Positions 1-11,504 of a DNA stretch of 64,000 nucleotides are shown piece by piece; within the stretch, counting starts at the first letter, position 1; each line of letters begins with the position of its first letter. The DNA comes from Pseudeuparius sepicola. Lineage: Eukaryota > Arthropoda > Insecta > Coleoptera > Anthribidae. The notes beneath the pieces are model-generated. The model was not told the origin of the DNA. It ran no database searches and saw only the letters and a list, made by a program, of their open reading frames with translations. The translations under genes were made by a program, and so were the position numbers. The stretch is taken from contig OY987298.1 in assembly GCA_963920635.1 (NCBI GenBank), positions 24,530,647 to 24,594,646 of the forward strand. The letters are read 5' to 3'.

Positions 1-52
1 ATAATTTCTCTCGGAGTTTTTTAAAACATTTATACGAGGTTTTACCTACATA

Positions 53-744
53 CAGTGTGTCCGCGGATGGAGTCCCCAAGAGGACAAATGGACTAAAAAT
101 TTAATTTTTCGACAAAAAGTCATTCTTGTTAAAAGTTTCTGCTTCTCGAAAAAATATAGTGTACGGAAAGAATTTTTGATTTTTTTATACAGGGTGCCCA
201 AAAAATACAAAGACATGAAATACCATCAAGAATAAACTACCTTTATTTTTAAATATATCAAAAACTTTTACTTAGAAAAGTTGTTTAGGATTAAAAGACG
301 TGTCCGATTGTAACTTTTTTGTTTTAATGAATCAAAGTCGGCCGATTTGCTTGAAAAGTTACAATCGGACAATTCTAAACAACTTTCCTAAATAAATGGT
401 TTTCATATTTTTAAAAACAAAGGAGTTTCACACTTGGCAATCAAAAAAATCGAAGTTGGCTGATTTGTTTGAAAAGTGACAATCGGACACATCTTTTAAT
501 TCTAAACAACTTTTCTATGTAAAAGTTTTTGATATTTTTAAAAATATAGGTACCTACCTAGTTTATTCTTGATGGTATTTAATGTTTTTGTATTTTTGGG
601 CACCCTGTATAAAACAATTAAAAATTCTCTCCGTAGACCAAATTTTTTTGAGAAGCAGAAACTTTTATCTAGAATGACTTTTTGTCGAAAAATGAATTTT
701 TTGATCCATTTGTCCTCTTGGGGACTTCATCCCCGGACACACTG
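53..744. mobile_element. Foldback/MITE with TA target duplication
   Basis: The two halves are inverted copies of each other. The left end reads CAGTGTGTCC and the right end GGACACACTG, each flanked by TA. Inside both arms lies a second end-like block, 'acagggtgccc' near 190 and 'gggcaccctgta' near 600, so one element may be nested in another or the ends are composite. The TA duplication suggests Tc1/mariner-type mobilisation. The short open frame at 569-766 follows the arm and is not a gene. Confidence 0.75.
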
Positions 745-762
745 TATATTTTTTTACACAAA

Positions 763-877
763 TTGATAAAAAATTTTGAGTAAAATCCGAAATAAGTGGA
801 AAAAATTCTGTTAATTTTATTGATAAAAAATTTTGAGTAAAATCCGAAATAAGTGGAAAAAATTCTGTTAATTTTAT
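763..877. repeat. 57-bp tandem duplication, two copies
   Basis: A 57-bp A+T-rich unit starting TTGATAAAAAATTTTGAG occurs at 763-819 and again directly at 820-876. The copies look identical, so the duplication is recent. Confidence 0.85.
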
Positions 878-1000
878 TTTACTGAAAAAATGAATACTTT
901 TGAAACTTGTATACTGTGTTTTTTTTTTATATCAATGTTGGGTGATTTTCAGATAGGTACCTAATATTGCTAATTTGGTATTTTATTATTATTCTACATA

Positions 1001-1478
1001 TACAGGGTGACTAAAAAATGACTACCCTAGTAATCTAAAAACGCTCTTTAATTGTACACTAGATTGTGACAGGTAAATATTTCATATCCCTAGAATTCCC
1101 TAAGCGGCGGCCATATTGATATTATCGATAGGAGACGGAGGAAAGGGCCGTAATCAACAGAATTTACGTTTTACGCACATGACTCCTAAATTTGAATAGA
1201 TAGAAATTAACATTAAACTCTGTTCTTTGATGAAGCACAGAAAAAGGCTATAGTTATAGTTTCTGTGTTTGAAGTTGGGTTAGAGCCATATAATATCAAG
1301 GTTAAGGTTAGGCATCTGTCACAAGTTCTGACATTTCTGCGTCGATCAACGATTTCTGCCAGACATGCTAAATTCGCTCCTGGAGGTGTCCAGAACAATG
1401 CTGCCAACCTTGTATTACCAAATTAAGAAATGTAATTTCTAGTGTATAATTAAAGAGCGTTTTTAGATTATAATAGGG
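1001..1478. mobile_element. Foldback element, ~40-bp inverted ends
   Basis: The block at 1025-1064 (CCCTAGTAATCTAAAAACGC...) is inverted at about 1437-1478. An 'acagggtga' end motif sits just outside the left arm only. The middle has no convincing coding potential. Confidence 0.6.
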
Positions 1479-2742
1479 GGAAAAAAATTAAAGGACCAGT
1501 GTTTTTTTCGTTTTGTACACATCGGGGTCCTAAATTGTGGCCCCAAATTTCAGTTTTTCGGCTATACATTTTGAACGGATGCTTCAAATTTGGTAAGTAA
1601 TGAGTCGGTCGAGATTAGTTATCAGATAACAAATGTCAAACTATTTGTAATGGTATAGAGTAGAATACTATATCACAAGAAGAACAATGGCCGCCAAATT
1701 CACAGTTCTTTAGTGCTGAAGTAGCTTGTCGCTATCTATTGGAGAAATAAAATAATACAGTGCAAAATTCATCGAGTAGGTAGGTATCAATATTTTGTTC
1801 AAAAATAGACGAAGACATGTTACTTCGGGACCAATGAACTGTCTAAGTTGACAGCTAGCTGTTGTTCCTCTTTACATTTATTATTTTACTCAATGATACC
1901 TGGTTTGTAGCTCGGTTTGTAGTAGGTATCCGTGTGAAAAAATAAGAAAAAATACATTTTTGTTCAGAATTATTAGGTATAGATTCAGCATATGATTTGG
2001 TTACCACAGAATATGTTCTACTTTCTATGGAACAGCAACAAATTTGGCTACGTATAGACCATGCACGACCATTTCGATTAAATATTACAACCATGAACAT
2101 TTTGAGAGAAATAATACCTCCTTGCTACATACAACACAATATTTACCTACAACCTACACACTTAGCACTTAATTTGTATCTATATAATACCTTTAATAAA
2201 TCGTACCAGTTTTTTTTAGGGTAACATGAGAATATTGTAACATTATCCAGAAAATAATTAGGTAGGTATCATAGAAATAATTATCCCTAGGTAAGGGAAT
2301 ATACAGGTATTATATTTATGAATCAAATTTGCACAGGATAAGTTCAGGGTCAGAAGCTTATCTGAACTTCAATGACCTCAATAACTGCAAAGTTAAATTT
2401 GTTTAATAAACCCTATAGAATACAAATACAAAACACAAAAGCCATGATAAAAAGAACAGGGTTTTTAATAAAATACATTAGTAAAAAAAATTAGAATTAT
2501 AATGGCAGGTTCATCAAACGAACCTAAGGAAAACCAGAGTGAAAATAATGATCACTGCTAATTAGATGACCCTTTTATGTTTCCTCTGCAGGAAATAATA
2601 AATCTGAACTGAAGACCCCAGAAGTACTTATTCCATGATATCTTTTGCACAATACATAATGTAGGTAAGGTGGTAGGCTCGTGATAGGTAGGTATATCCT
2701 TTTTCTTAAAATATTCGTTGTTCTTAAAAAATAGGTACAAAC
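1479..2742. other. Repeat-derived, no gene seen
   Basis: The stretch 1490-1600 resembles the arm of the foldback at 11505-12708 ('gtgttttttcgttttgtac', then a 'ttttcggctatacattttgaacgg' block), so it is probably an eroded relative. The rest is A+T-rich with scattered 'taggtacct' motifs. I see no exon or RNA gene. Confidence 0.5.
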
Positions 2743-2840
2743 CTGGCTATGAACATGATCATGGCACAGAAGCACATCAGCACCGCGAACACCGAGAAGA
2801 TGTTGGACAGCTCGGAGGCAGACATTATGAATGGAGTCAT
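2743..2840 (-). CDS. Possible first coding exon of an unidentified membrane protein
   Basis: On the minus strand an ATG at 2838-2840 (or a second in-frame ATG at 2823-2825) opens a 32-codon stretch that reaches a plausible donor, CCAG|GTTTGT, at 2743/2742. The peptide has a short polar start (SASELSN) followed by a hydrophobic run of about 20 residues rich in Val, Met, Cys, Phe and Ile, like a signal-anchor or first membrane segment. Codon use and G+C are higher than in the flanking DNA, and the upstream DNA (2850-3120) is also relatively G+C-rich, as expected of a promoter or 5' UTR. An in-frame stop lies upstream. I do not recognise the family, and no second exon was found between 1 and 2742, so the rest may lie outside the window. 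Confidence 0.4.
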
Positions 2841-3379
2841 ATTGGGCACTGCTGCACTGCTGCGGTCCACGTTCGATACAGTCAATTCAACAGATTAAGA
2901 TGCCGGATCATTTCCTAAACGCCCGCTTGCAAGTTGTGAAACCTCGACGTACCGCTACTGTGGTCGACAATGAACTGGTTCGCGATTTTCTGTTTGTTTG
3001 CATCACTTGGACGGCGACCTTCACACAATTCAATCGACAGTTCTCCAGCCTAAATGTCAAAAACAGCTGATGACGGCGTTGCCAGAGTGCTCGGCGGGGA
3101 GCGGGACCTACGATAGTTATTTATTTTGTGTATCAAGCAAATTTTTAGGTACATATAGGTACCTACTTAGTTTGTATAATACCGTTGATTGAGGAAGGGA
3201 CAATACCAAGGCAGTGAACAGTGAAGTTTAACTTTTTTAACGAATGTGGAATTTAGTTGCCGAACCCTCTAAAGCCGAGGCAAATAAACCACGATGAGTT
3301 ATAAAAAGGGATTTTCTACCCCCCTATTATTTTCCAGTTCCCTGAATACCAATAATATCACGAATCTGAATGTTAAAAG

Positions 3380-4741
3380 ATTTTTGCCGTGTTTACGCAC
3401 GCCATTTTCGCCCGACATTCGACTATTATTATTATCGAGGTCCCTGAACACGAATCGCTGACCTTATAGTTTTTGGTGCTCGGACGTAGGTATACCTAGT
3501 CTATGTATAGTTTCCGAGAAAATGAATTTTCAAATTTCCTTTTGACACCTCGCTTTTCACTGCGATATTTATTTGTAGTTATGGTTATACTATAGGTAAT
3601 CGGGATATCGGGATGAATTTTTACTGTACGCAGCTCAAACTAATCACTTTGCAACATAGAAACTTATTGGCGAAAACCTGCAGAAAAACCTAAATTATAC
3701 GCTATTTTCACCCGACATTCTTTTATCAACTTTTATCAAGAATAAAATTTTCTGATGTAAAAAAACTCTCATATGGTGCGCAGGTATAGGTACTTTCTGC
3801 CGGGCACTGTATATTAAATACTTTTAATAAATCGGTTAGGTTTCTTCTACCTTTCTCCCTACATTGTAGGTAGGTAAGTATTCCTTTACTCAATGATAAT
3901 AAGAGGTAGAGAGTATACGGGTATACCTACCTACCTACAAAGTTTACATTATTTGTAAAACAAAGTTTACATTATTTGTAAACTTTGCTACCTCTAAAAG
4001 GTATTTGGCAAACCTATGACTTTTGTTTGGAATGTTCATATTGTTTTTTAGCAACCTGGGACTTTTGCCTACTTTTTGAACAAAAAATTGAAAATTAAAA
4101 ATGATAAATGCTGAACGGTAAACTTGGATGGTTCCCTTTCCTTATTATTGAATTTATTCTAAACCGAGGTTGAATTTATAGACGTGGCAACATCGGTTGA
4201 TCAATGATATTTTTCCATCCGACAAGGATAAGGATCCAATCAATCCAATCCATGCACGCACGGCACGACCGCGACCACACGAGGACTTTGTCGACAGCCG
4301 TGATCCAATCGTAGATCTATCTATCTGGTTCACTGTGGTTCCAATTTTTCATAATATCCAATAAGACTAAAGCACTATTTGTAAGAGAGCTATCGCAATT
4401 GCAAATTGCACACAAAATTTAAGTAAAGGTTCACGTATATAAAAATTTACTGAACATTTTTACATTTCGTGTAGGCAACTGTAAATACACATGTACAAAT
4501 GGCGCTTGTTATTGCGATGGTGCCGCTCTTAGACTAATTGCACAGTTCAGGGAATTTGTTTATCCTGTGCGCTGAGGTGCCGCTTGTAGTAGCGCGGACT
4601 GCGGACTCAAAGAAAAATATTATAACAAACACGGGGACTCTACTAGAATGTCAAATTTTTGTATGTTTTTGTTTTTGGTTTGGTGCCTTGCCGTGTCCTG
4701 TCAATAATATTGTCAACAAAGATTATTTAATTTTTTTGTAG
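3380..4741. other. Intergenic repeat fragments upstream of the acylphosphatase gene
   Basis: This holds fragments of interspersed repeats. Part of 3724-3812 ends in TTCTGCCGGGCACTGTA and resembles the right end of the MITE family at 15829-16316. A 24-bp unit (AAAGTTTACATTATTTGTAAA) is duplicated at 3939-3985. No coding exon is seen. The acceptor-like tract ending TTTTTTTGTAG at 4741 immediately precedes the first acylphosphatase coding exon. Confidence 0.5.
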
Positions 4742-4800
4742 CGTTACCCGCAATTTTCCTTGCCCTCGGCATCCTGTCGTGTTATTTTGAACAAATAGGG

Positions 4801-7800
4801 ATGGGATCCGCCGAGAAACTGCTGTCTGTCGATTTCGAGGTATTTGGAAGAGTCCAAGGTAACTTCTTATTGAAATTTTATCATCCTCTGGATTAGTAAT
4901 TTGCGATATTTGTTCTAGGGGTGTTCTTCAGGAAGGTACCTAATAATCTGAAAGTCATAGTTGGCTAGCTTTAGTTTTTCGTGTTCGTTCCACACTATAA
5001 ATATTTGCTCAAAAACCGTCATCTAGGTAACTATGTGCTCAAAAAGGATCATAGAAGGGGCATCCGAGTTCGCACACTAAGCATCTAAGCTTTGCCATAT
5101 AGGGGAAAGGGAACACATTGTTGAGCGCTCTGAGCATCAACCTATATAGTGATTATCGAGGTGATTATAGAACGGTGAGAGTAATGTCCCTGTAAAAATA
5201 GTGAGGAACCAATATGGGGCTGTTTATGATTTATTAGTCCGATTACAGTGGCTTTATACCTACAAGACAGTGGCGACAGCCGTGGTCCGATTTTTTATCG
5301 GTTCCGCCATGTGTTGGCAAATAAATATTGTCAGATCTGTCATTCATGTTGTCCCTTATTATAGGCCAGGAAAGGAATACCGAAAAATCCCCCAATTCGG
5401 AAATAAATAGTGCTCAACGGATTATTGTTTTAAGTTGTAGGGTGGACCCTTAGGAGTAACATACCAAAAGTCCCCAGCCCTGGACCTTATGCGTTAGGCA
5501 GGAGGGGGGTGGAAAGGGGCGGTTTTAAGGATTTTCGCTATTATCTGGAAAACTAAGAGTCCTAGCGAAAAGGTTATTCTATACGAAATGAAAGAAAATT
5601 GAATATTGTCTACAAAAAAGGTCCTAATCATTTTTCTGCTAGGAGCGGTAGTTATGGGTGAAAATATGAAAAGTATGAAAAATCACGGTTTTGCCGTTCA
5701 AAGTTCTTGTCAATGGATCATATTATCACCTAATTTCAACGAAAAATAAATGTATATACTGCTAGTGACATCTTGCGGCGTAAAAGCTAACTAGACTCAT
5801 TGTCGGATAATACAAATTGCTAAGCATGCAGTTGTAGCTTCACTCAAAAATTCCAGATGGCGCTATCAATGTTCTAAAGAGTAACGAAGATGTTGCTGAA
5901 CTGTTAAAAATTTGAATTAATTGTCCCCGTACCCTTTGGCTCTCTTCAATGAAGGGGCTCTCCGAAAAGGGAAGAAGTCGGCCCTGTATGAAGGGTTATC
6001 ACTGGACAACTCCACAAGTCATGTTGAAATCAACTTACAATATAGTTGATGGTGGCTTCCTGCTCCATGGTGTCAAGTAGAATGTTGGCTCAACATCTGG
6101 TAAAATATGCGACCTGTACGTGGCATACATCATCAACCACTACGGTGAACAGTGCACTGTGGTATTTGATGGCTACGGTGATGTCCACAGCACCAAAAGG
6201 GATGAGCAAAAACGGAGGGGGCATGCAAAAACTTCAGTCAACATCCACTTTGAAGAGACCACACCCTGCCCTGTTCAGCAGGAGAATTTTTTGTCTAATG
6301 AATCCAACAAAACCAGGCTTATCAACTTGCTTACAAAAAAATGGGAGCACAAGGACTAATAACAGTAGTAGCCATAGGAGAAGCTGACACCAAAATAGTT
6401 AGCTGTGGTTTGCAGGCAGCTGACCAGCACCAAACTGTCACAGTAATAGGGGAGGATATAGACCTTTTGGTGTTGCTTGTTGCACTAACCCCTCCCGAAA
6501 AAAAGATGCTTTTCTTCAAGCCAAGCAGGGGAAAGGTGGAGTCATGTTGGTATAATGTGGCCAACCTACAAAAGCTGCCATTTGCGAAGACCATTCGTTC
6601 AGCGGTTGTGATACTCCCTCTGCCATTTACAACAAGGGCAAGGGAGGTCTGTTGAAAATATTTTGGAAGGCTGAGGGGCAGGTCACAGAAATCTATAAAG
6701 TCTTCTGTGATCCTTCAGCAACGCAGGACATGGTAGCTGATGCAGGAGAACGCTTTTTTTGCATTGTACCAGGCCCCAGAAGGAGCAGACCTGAACCGGG
6801 TACACCAGGCCTTTGTTAAAGCCTCAACAAAGCCAAAGCTTGATTTTGCGGCACTTCCACCTACCAGAGGGGCTGCTCGCCAACACTCCTTTAGAGTACA
6901 TTTGCAGGTTTGTATCAATATATGCTTGTTTACATTAACTTGTATATTGTATTGAGTGCTTAGACAAGATTGTGTCACATCGTTTTAAACTACAAAGGAG
7001 CAATAATTAATCTTTGCAGGTTCAGCAATGGCTATATCGAGATCAGCAGCACGAGCCAACTGCTTGGGGATGGATGGCTTCATCACCCCTGTTACAAGCA
7101 TGGACCCAGTTGCTCCAGTATCCGCCCTAAATAATATATTTTGCGGGGGCCGTTGCGGGTGCCGCAAAGCAGGCTACCCTGCTCGCTTGTGTGCAGCACT
7201 TGCCGCACTTCGTGTACCAACGGCCCTCCAATCGTCAGCCTTAACGACGACACAGAATAACTAAAATCTGTGACGACGACGACGACGATGTTGATATTGA
7301 CAATGAAATCGACCAATTTGATATATTGATACTTATAAATAATAATAATATTGTAAAATTTTCTACTTGTTAAACATTACCTCCCACAATACACACTTTT
7401 TCCAGCTATTCGCATTTTCAAACTCGTGTACACCCTTTACTACCACTCCTATCACAAAAACGAATAGAACCGTTTTTATAGACAATTTAATTTTCTTTCA
7501 TTTCGTGTAGAACAACCTTTTCGCTAGGATGCTTAGTTTTCTAGATAATAGCGAAAAACCTTAAAACCGGCCCTTTCCACCCCCCTCCCGCCTAACGCAT
7601 AAGGTCCACGGCTGGGGACTTTTGGTATGTTACACCTAAAGGTCAACCCTACAACTTAAAATAATAATCCGTTGAGCACTATTCATTTCCGAATTCATGT
7701 TTTCGTTTCCTGGCCTATTATGGGTGTAGGCTTTGCTTATATGTGTATTATTAATCTGTGTTTTTTTTTTATAAAAGTAAAGTAAGGTGACCACAACGTA

Positions 7801-10800
7801 GATGGTTGTCATGCAAGAAATGTAAAAGCAAGTAGGGAAGGTTGCAAGATGATGGTTATCCAGAAGAAGAATACAATGAAGTTGGAAAACGTGGTACAAA
7901 AGGTCAAAATAAGACTGATTAGCAGGAGGAAGACCATAAAGAGATGAAAATAATGAAGCTGAGAGACCGTAGACGATTGCAAAACCAGCAAAATTTAAAA
8001 ACTTTGTTATTTGTTATGAAAGCTGCTGCAAATGATTTATTGTTGTATTAGTGAACCTAATAACTATGAAGAAGCTGTGAAGACCAGTGAAGCTACTGGT
8101 TAGCTGTAATGGATAAAGAATAAACGAAGTCACATGAAGAAAACTAAGCATGAGTTTTACAGAAACTTCCAGAAGGCAAGAAAGCACTAGGTATAGTATC
8201 TTGTAAATGGATATATAAGGAGAGGATAATTCCGGAAGGATCGATAGAAAAATACTAGGCGAGGTTGGTAATCAAAGGTTGTTCGCAAAGAAAAGGTGAA
8301 GACTACGACCAAACGTTTAGCCCTGTAGTCAAATCTGGAATGATAATGAGAGCAATATTAAACATATATCTAGCTGGTACAGCATTTGCTTATATCGGAA
8401 AAAACGATGAAGATAATAAATATGTACCTACATGAAACAACCAAAAGCTTATAAAGATGATACCAATAGAGTTTGTAGACTTTTATGGTCTCAAACAATG
8501 GGCTTAAGAAAAATCATCCAAGGGGATGATTTTTCTTCAAAAACTTATGGAGCAAATTTTTTAGATAATTTTTCAGAAATACCCCGAAATAATACAAAAA
8601 AATGAAATTTGCCATTAAACTATAACACCTGCGAACAAATACCAAGAGGACATATTTGTCTGCAGTGAAAATCAACATAAAAAAGTCTATACCTTTTATT
8701 ACATTACAAGGTGATTAATTTTTTTTTCTAAAAATAATTGTACTAATTACCCACTTCTCCGCCACTGGTTGTGCAATATTTGTTGTTCAATATTAACAGG
8801 TTTTATGCTAATCCATGCCGTTATAATGTATATCAAATATGACTTAAATATCTCAACTAGTTTGGTAAATGTAAATATTCAATAAAGTCCACATATTTTT
8901 CTAACTTTAACATCCTGTAACTTTTCTACGAAGCCTTAAAAAGATATAGCTTATATGAAAAAGTGCAGTTATTTTTTGAAGATCTATCACCTGCTACAAA
9001 AAACTGATTCACCCTGTATATGTATAGTCATATCGATAAAAATAGTATATTTCCTAACAAGTGCGGAAAGTGCCACTTTTCCGCACGTGATTGCAGTTTC
9101 TCCGCTACGCGTCGTTCAGCCAAGAAATCGAGTGTGGAAAAGACACTTTCCGCAAGAGTTAGGAACACTATTTTTTCTACAAGCGTGCGGAAAAGTTAGA
9201 CACTTTTCCGCATGCATTTACTTTTCCGCACGCATTTTAGTTTAGAAAGTGTCAGTTTTCCGCACTAGTGCGGAAAAGTAGTGCGGAAAAGTGTACTTTT
9301 CCGCACGCTTGTAGAAAAAATCAATACTGGATCTATGCCTACACAATATCGATATATTTTTTATAAAGTCCCACCTCTAATTTGCCAAAACATGGCGGTC
9401 GTGTCACCACTGTCTCGTATAAAGCCATACTGTTAGGTCCGATGAAAACATTAGAAATTGTGCCACTTGTTTTTGTTCTCGATAACAAATAATTTCTAGG
9501 TTTAACGGTTAAAAAAGTAGTAGTGGTACCTAAGTACTCTATTTTTCTGCTTCCGACTCCTTTGTTTTAATCATATTATTTCAAACACATAATAAGGCTT
9601 GTTCAAAAGTTCTAAGGGGTTAAACTGCATCTGTAGCAAGTCTTCTTATGAAAACCCTGATCCCCCTCCCCTATTATTTCTTTTTTTTTCGGCACATCTT
9701 TTAAATGGCTTGATCGATTTTGATGATACTTTGTTATTGACAAATAATTGAAAATATAGCTCGTATTTTTCCTGTGGTACAGAGCCTTAACTCAAAAACT
9801 CCGACCCCCCCCCCCCCTATTCTCTATTATTTATCTAATTTTTGCAGATAGAAAAAGAATTTATATAAAAGTTGCAATAAGGTACATACCTACTTAAGTA
9901 TCTGGCTTTAGAAAGGGTATCATAAAAGTGGTGTTTTTATTAATAAACACCTTGTATATTTGTAGAAATTTTATGATTGGAACGATATTTAATAGGTTGA
10001 TATTTGAATTATTTCCCTTTAGCAAAAAAATCATTTAAAAGATCGCATCGCATAGTTAGCTATGAAATTAAGGCGGATTTTTGATAGTAGTTATGATAGA
10101 TTATTTCTGAGATATAGGTATATACTTACTTATTTTATTAAATATTAAATTAAAATAATAACAAAATAAATATTAGTATATAAGTCTGATGTAATGTAAT
10201 ATTTAATAAGAAAAAATAATACAAAATACCAAACCTTATCATTTAAGACAAAAAAATGCTTTCTACCAAACCTCCTTGTAACCTTCTACATTTTTCAATC
10301 CAGGAATTATATACGCGACTGAATTTAAGATGCCAACGCCTTGACGGGACTATGCGAACTAATATATGGGCCATCGTCACCATGGGAACGGTGCTAGCCT
10401 TGCGTCTACACTGGTGTGTTCTTTGTTCTTGTTCATTGTTGGCATGACCCATAGACTAGTTTAGCATTGAGCCTATAGGGGGCGTATTTCTTATATTCTA
10501 TGGCGTATCCCATCTAAAAAATGTTAACAAGGAATTAACACATTCCACATTCGGAATGTCCTGAATGTATGACTCTTCTAATTTAAGGTTTCTAAAAAAC
10601 TGCCTAGTTTTCTGAATAAGTGATGTAAAATGAACATCCTACCATGGGCAAAAGTTCTGCCTGATAATTTCTAAACTACATATAATAGTTTTGTTCCAAC
10701 AATAGTTCTGAATTGAATGAGAATACAGAAAAGTAATTCCAGAACTGTTTTCAACCAATTGAATCGCCAAGAACTGGTTCAAAACTGCTGTTGGAACAAA

Positions 10801-11174
10801 TCCATTGTTTAATATGCCTAAAATTACTATTTTATGATGTGCTAGCCACATATTAGATTTTTTCTATTTTAGTATACAGAAAAAGAAGCGAAACGACTGG
10901 GTTTGAAGGGCTGGTGTATGAACACAAATAAAGACACTGTAACTGGTCAAATAGAGGGGCCTGCGGCCAAAGTCACTGAAATGTGAGTAATAATAAAATA
11001 ATTAGATAAAATGCGCTTCCTATGTTAAACATTGTTAATATACTGTTCATTGTTTGTAGGAAGAACTGGCTTCAAACAACAGGAAGCCCTCAATCAAGGA
11101 TTGACAAGGCAGTGTTTACTAATGAAAAAGATATAGAGAAATGTACTTATTCGTCGTTTGCGATCAAACGATAG
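4801..11174 (+). CDS. Acyp: Acylphosphatase, four coding exons including a 17-nt microexon
   Basis: Acylphosphatases are small cytosolic enzymes that hydrolyse carboxyl-phosphate bonds such as 1,3-bisphosphoglycerate. Coding exons are 4801-4858, 4919-4935, 10873-10982 and 11060-11174. They sum to 300 nt, which gives 99 residues and a stop, the usual family length. All introns are GT-AG. The exons assemble the signature FEVFGRVQGV / FFRK and then GLKGWCMNT and GQIEGP. The catalytic Arg (FFRK) lies in the 17-nt second exon, and the catalytic Asn (CMNT) in exon 3. The start was chosen because ATG 4801 gives the normal N-terminus. The frame is open upstream to the acceptor at 4741 and encodes a hydrophobic stretch, so an N-terminally extended isoform is possible. 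Intron 2 (4936-10872) is swollen by transposon insertions. Family assignment is very secure. Confidence 0.96.
4919..4935 (+). CDS. Acyp: 17-nt microexon of acylphosphatase
   Basis: The acceptor TTGTTCTAG precedes the 17-nt exon GGGTGTTCTTCAGGAAG, which is followed by the donor GTACCT. Exon 1 ends one base into a Gly codon; the microexon completes it and adds Val-Phe-Phe-Arg-Lys, which contains the catalytic Arg of the phosphate-binding loop. Skipping it would shift the frame (17 is not a multiple of 3) and remove the catalytic residue. The second gene copy has a 17-nt exon at the same place, which supports it as real. Confidence 0.93.
5353..7726 (+). mobile_element. Decayed DNA transposon with ~300-bp inverted ends
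   Basis: Left end CCCTTATTATAGGCCAGG (5353) is inverted at the right end (CCTGGCCTATTATGGG, to about 7724). Inversion continues inward for roughly 300 bp (to about 5660 on the left, from about 7435 on the right), including the run around 'ggcggttttaaggattttcgcta'. A TGT trinucleotide flanks both ends and could be a 3-bp target duplication. The interior holds the broken gene at 5940-7263. It lies in intron 2 of the acylphosphatase gene, in the same orientation. Confidence 0.8.
5940..7263 (+). pseudogene. Broken transposon gene of the 'GEDTDLL / FLHxFxGCDT' family
   Basis: Several overlapping frames make one decayed protein: a segment with VVFDGYGDVHSTK near 6150-6200, then VIGEDIDLLVLLVAL near 6450-6490, then a disrupted histidine/aspartate block before 6640, and a Cys-rich C-terminus (CGGRCGCRKAGYPARLC) near 7141-7190. 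This resembles a protein family I know as multicopy, transposon-linked and poorly characterised in insects, probably from Academ-type or similar TIR elements; that superfamily is a guess. At least three frameshifts or stops break it. A GT-AG interval at 6909-7018, if removed, rejoins conserved sequence, so the family seems to carry an intron. Confidence 0.7.
8050..8525 (+). pseudogene. Ty1/copia reverse transcriptase fragment
   Basis: Translation with stops and frameshifts gives the landmarks of the copia RVT_2 domain: an EPxxYEEAVK-like start, LPEGKKALG, CKWIYK, ARLVIKGCSQRKGEDYDQTFSPVV. The order and spacing match the N-terminal part of copia RT. No LTRs, integrase or YVDD region are present, so it is an old internal fragment in intron 2 of the acylphosphatase gene. 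Confidence 0.8.
9055..9312. repeat. Cluster of GCGGAAAAGT / ACTTTTCCGC subrepeats
   Basis: About ten copies of the 10-mer TTTTCCGCAC or its complement are packed into 250 bp in both orientations. The outermost blocks ('agtgcggaaagtg' and 'tgcggaaaagtgtacttttccgcac') form inverted pairs. It looks like the subterminal-repeat region of a DNA transposon. Confidence 0.7.
9313..10872. other. Remainder of acylphosphatase intron 2, no gene seen
   Basis: A+T-rich intronic DNA. It contains an eroded relative of the 11505-12708 foldback near 9690-9740 ('cttttaaatggcttgatcgatttt') and a C-run at 9806-9817. The short open frames around 10243-10452 are on overlapping opposite strands, have no recognisable motif and no splice context. 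It ends in the acceptor TTTCTATTTTAG at 10872. Confidence 0.5.
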
Positions 11175-11504
11175 TTTTTTTGTGGTTGGTAGATAATTTA
11201 TTTATTACTAAATTATAAAATTTTTATAGTACATTAGTCTTACTTCATTTGATAAAGAATGTGGCATAGCTACACTTCTGGATTGACTTTTGGTTTGCAA
11301 ATAAGGCTTTTTCAATTTTGGAGGATGGGCTGCCAACAAACTGCAGCCAAGATTTCCTGAAAATTAAATTCAGTATTAAAAAACAACGAACACATCACAT
11401 ATTATACATGTTCTATTTTTCTACAGCTCTAAATAATAGATTTAAATTTTATTCCACCTACCAATTAACAAGCATTTTCTACCTCAGGGCATTGAGTAAA
11501 GAAT

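Noticed and set aside
4538..4741. 67-codon frame just upstream of the acylphosphatase first exon
   Set aside because: It begins at a non-ATG codon, ends exactly at the acceptor and is out of register with the next exon; treated as chance.
10243..10452. Overlapping frames on both strands with moderate G+C
   Set aside because: No splice sites of good quality fit the flanking acylphosphatase exons and the peptides have no motif.
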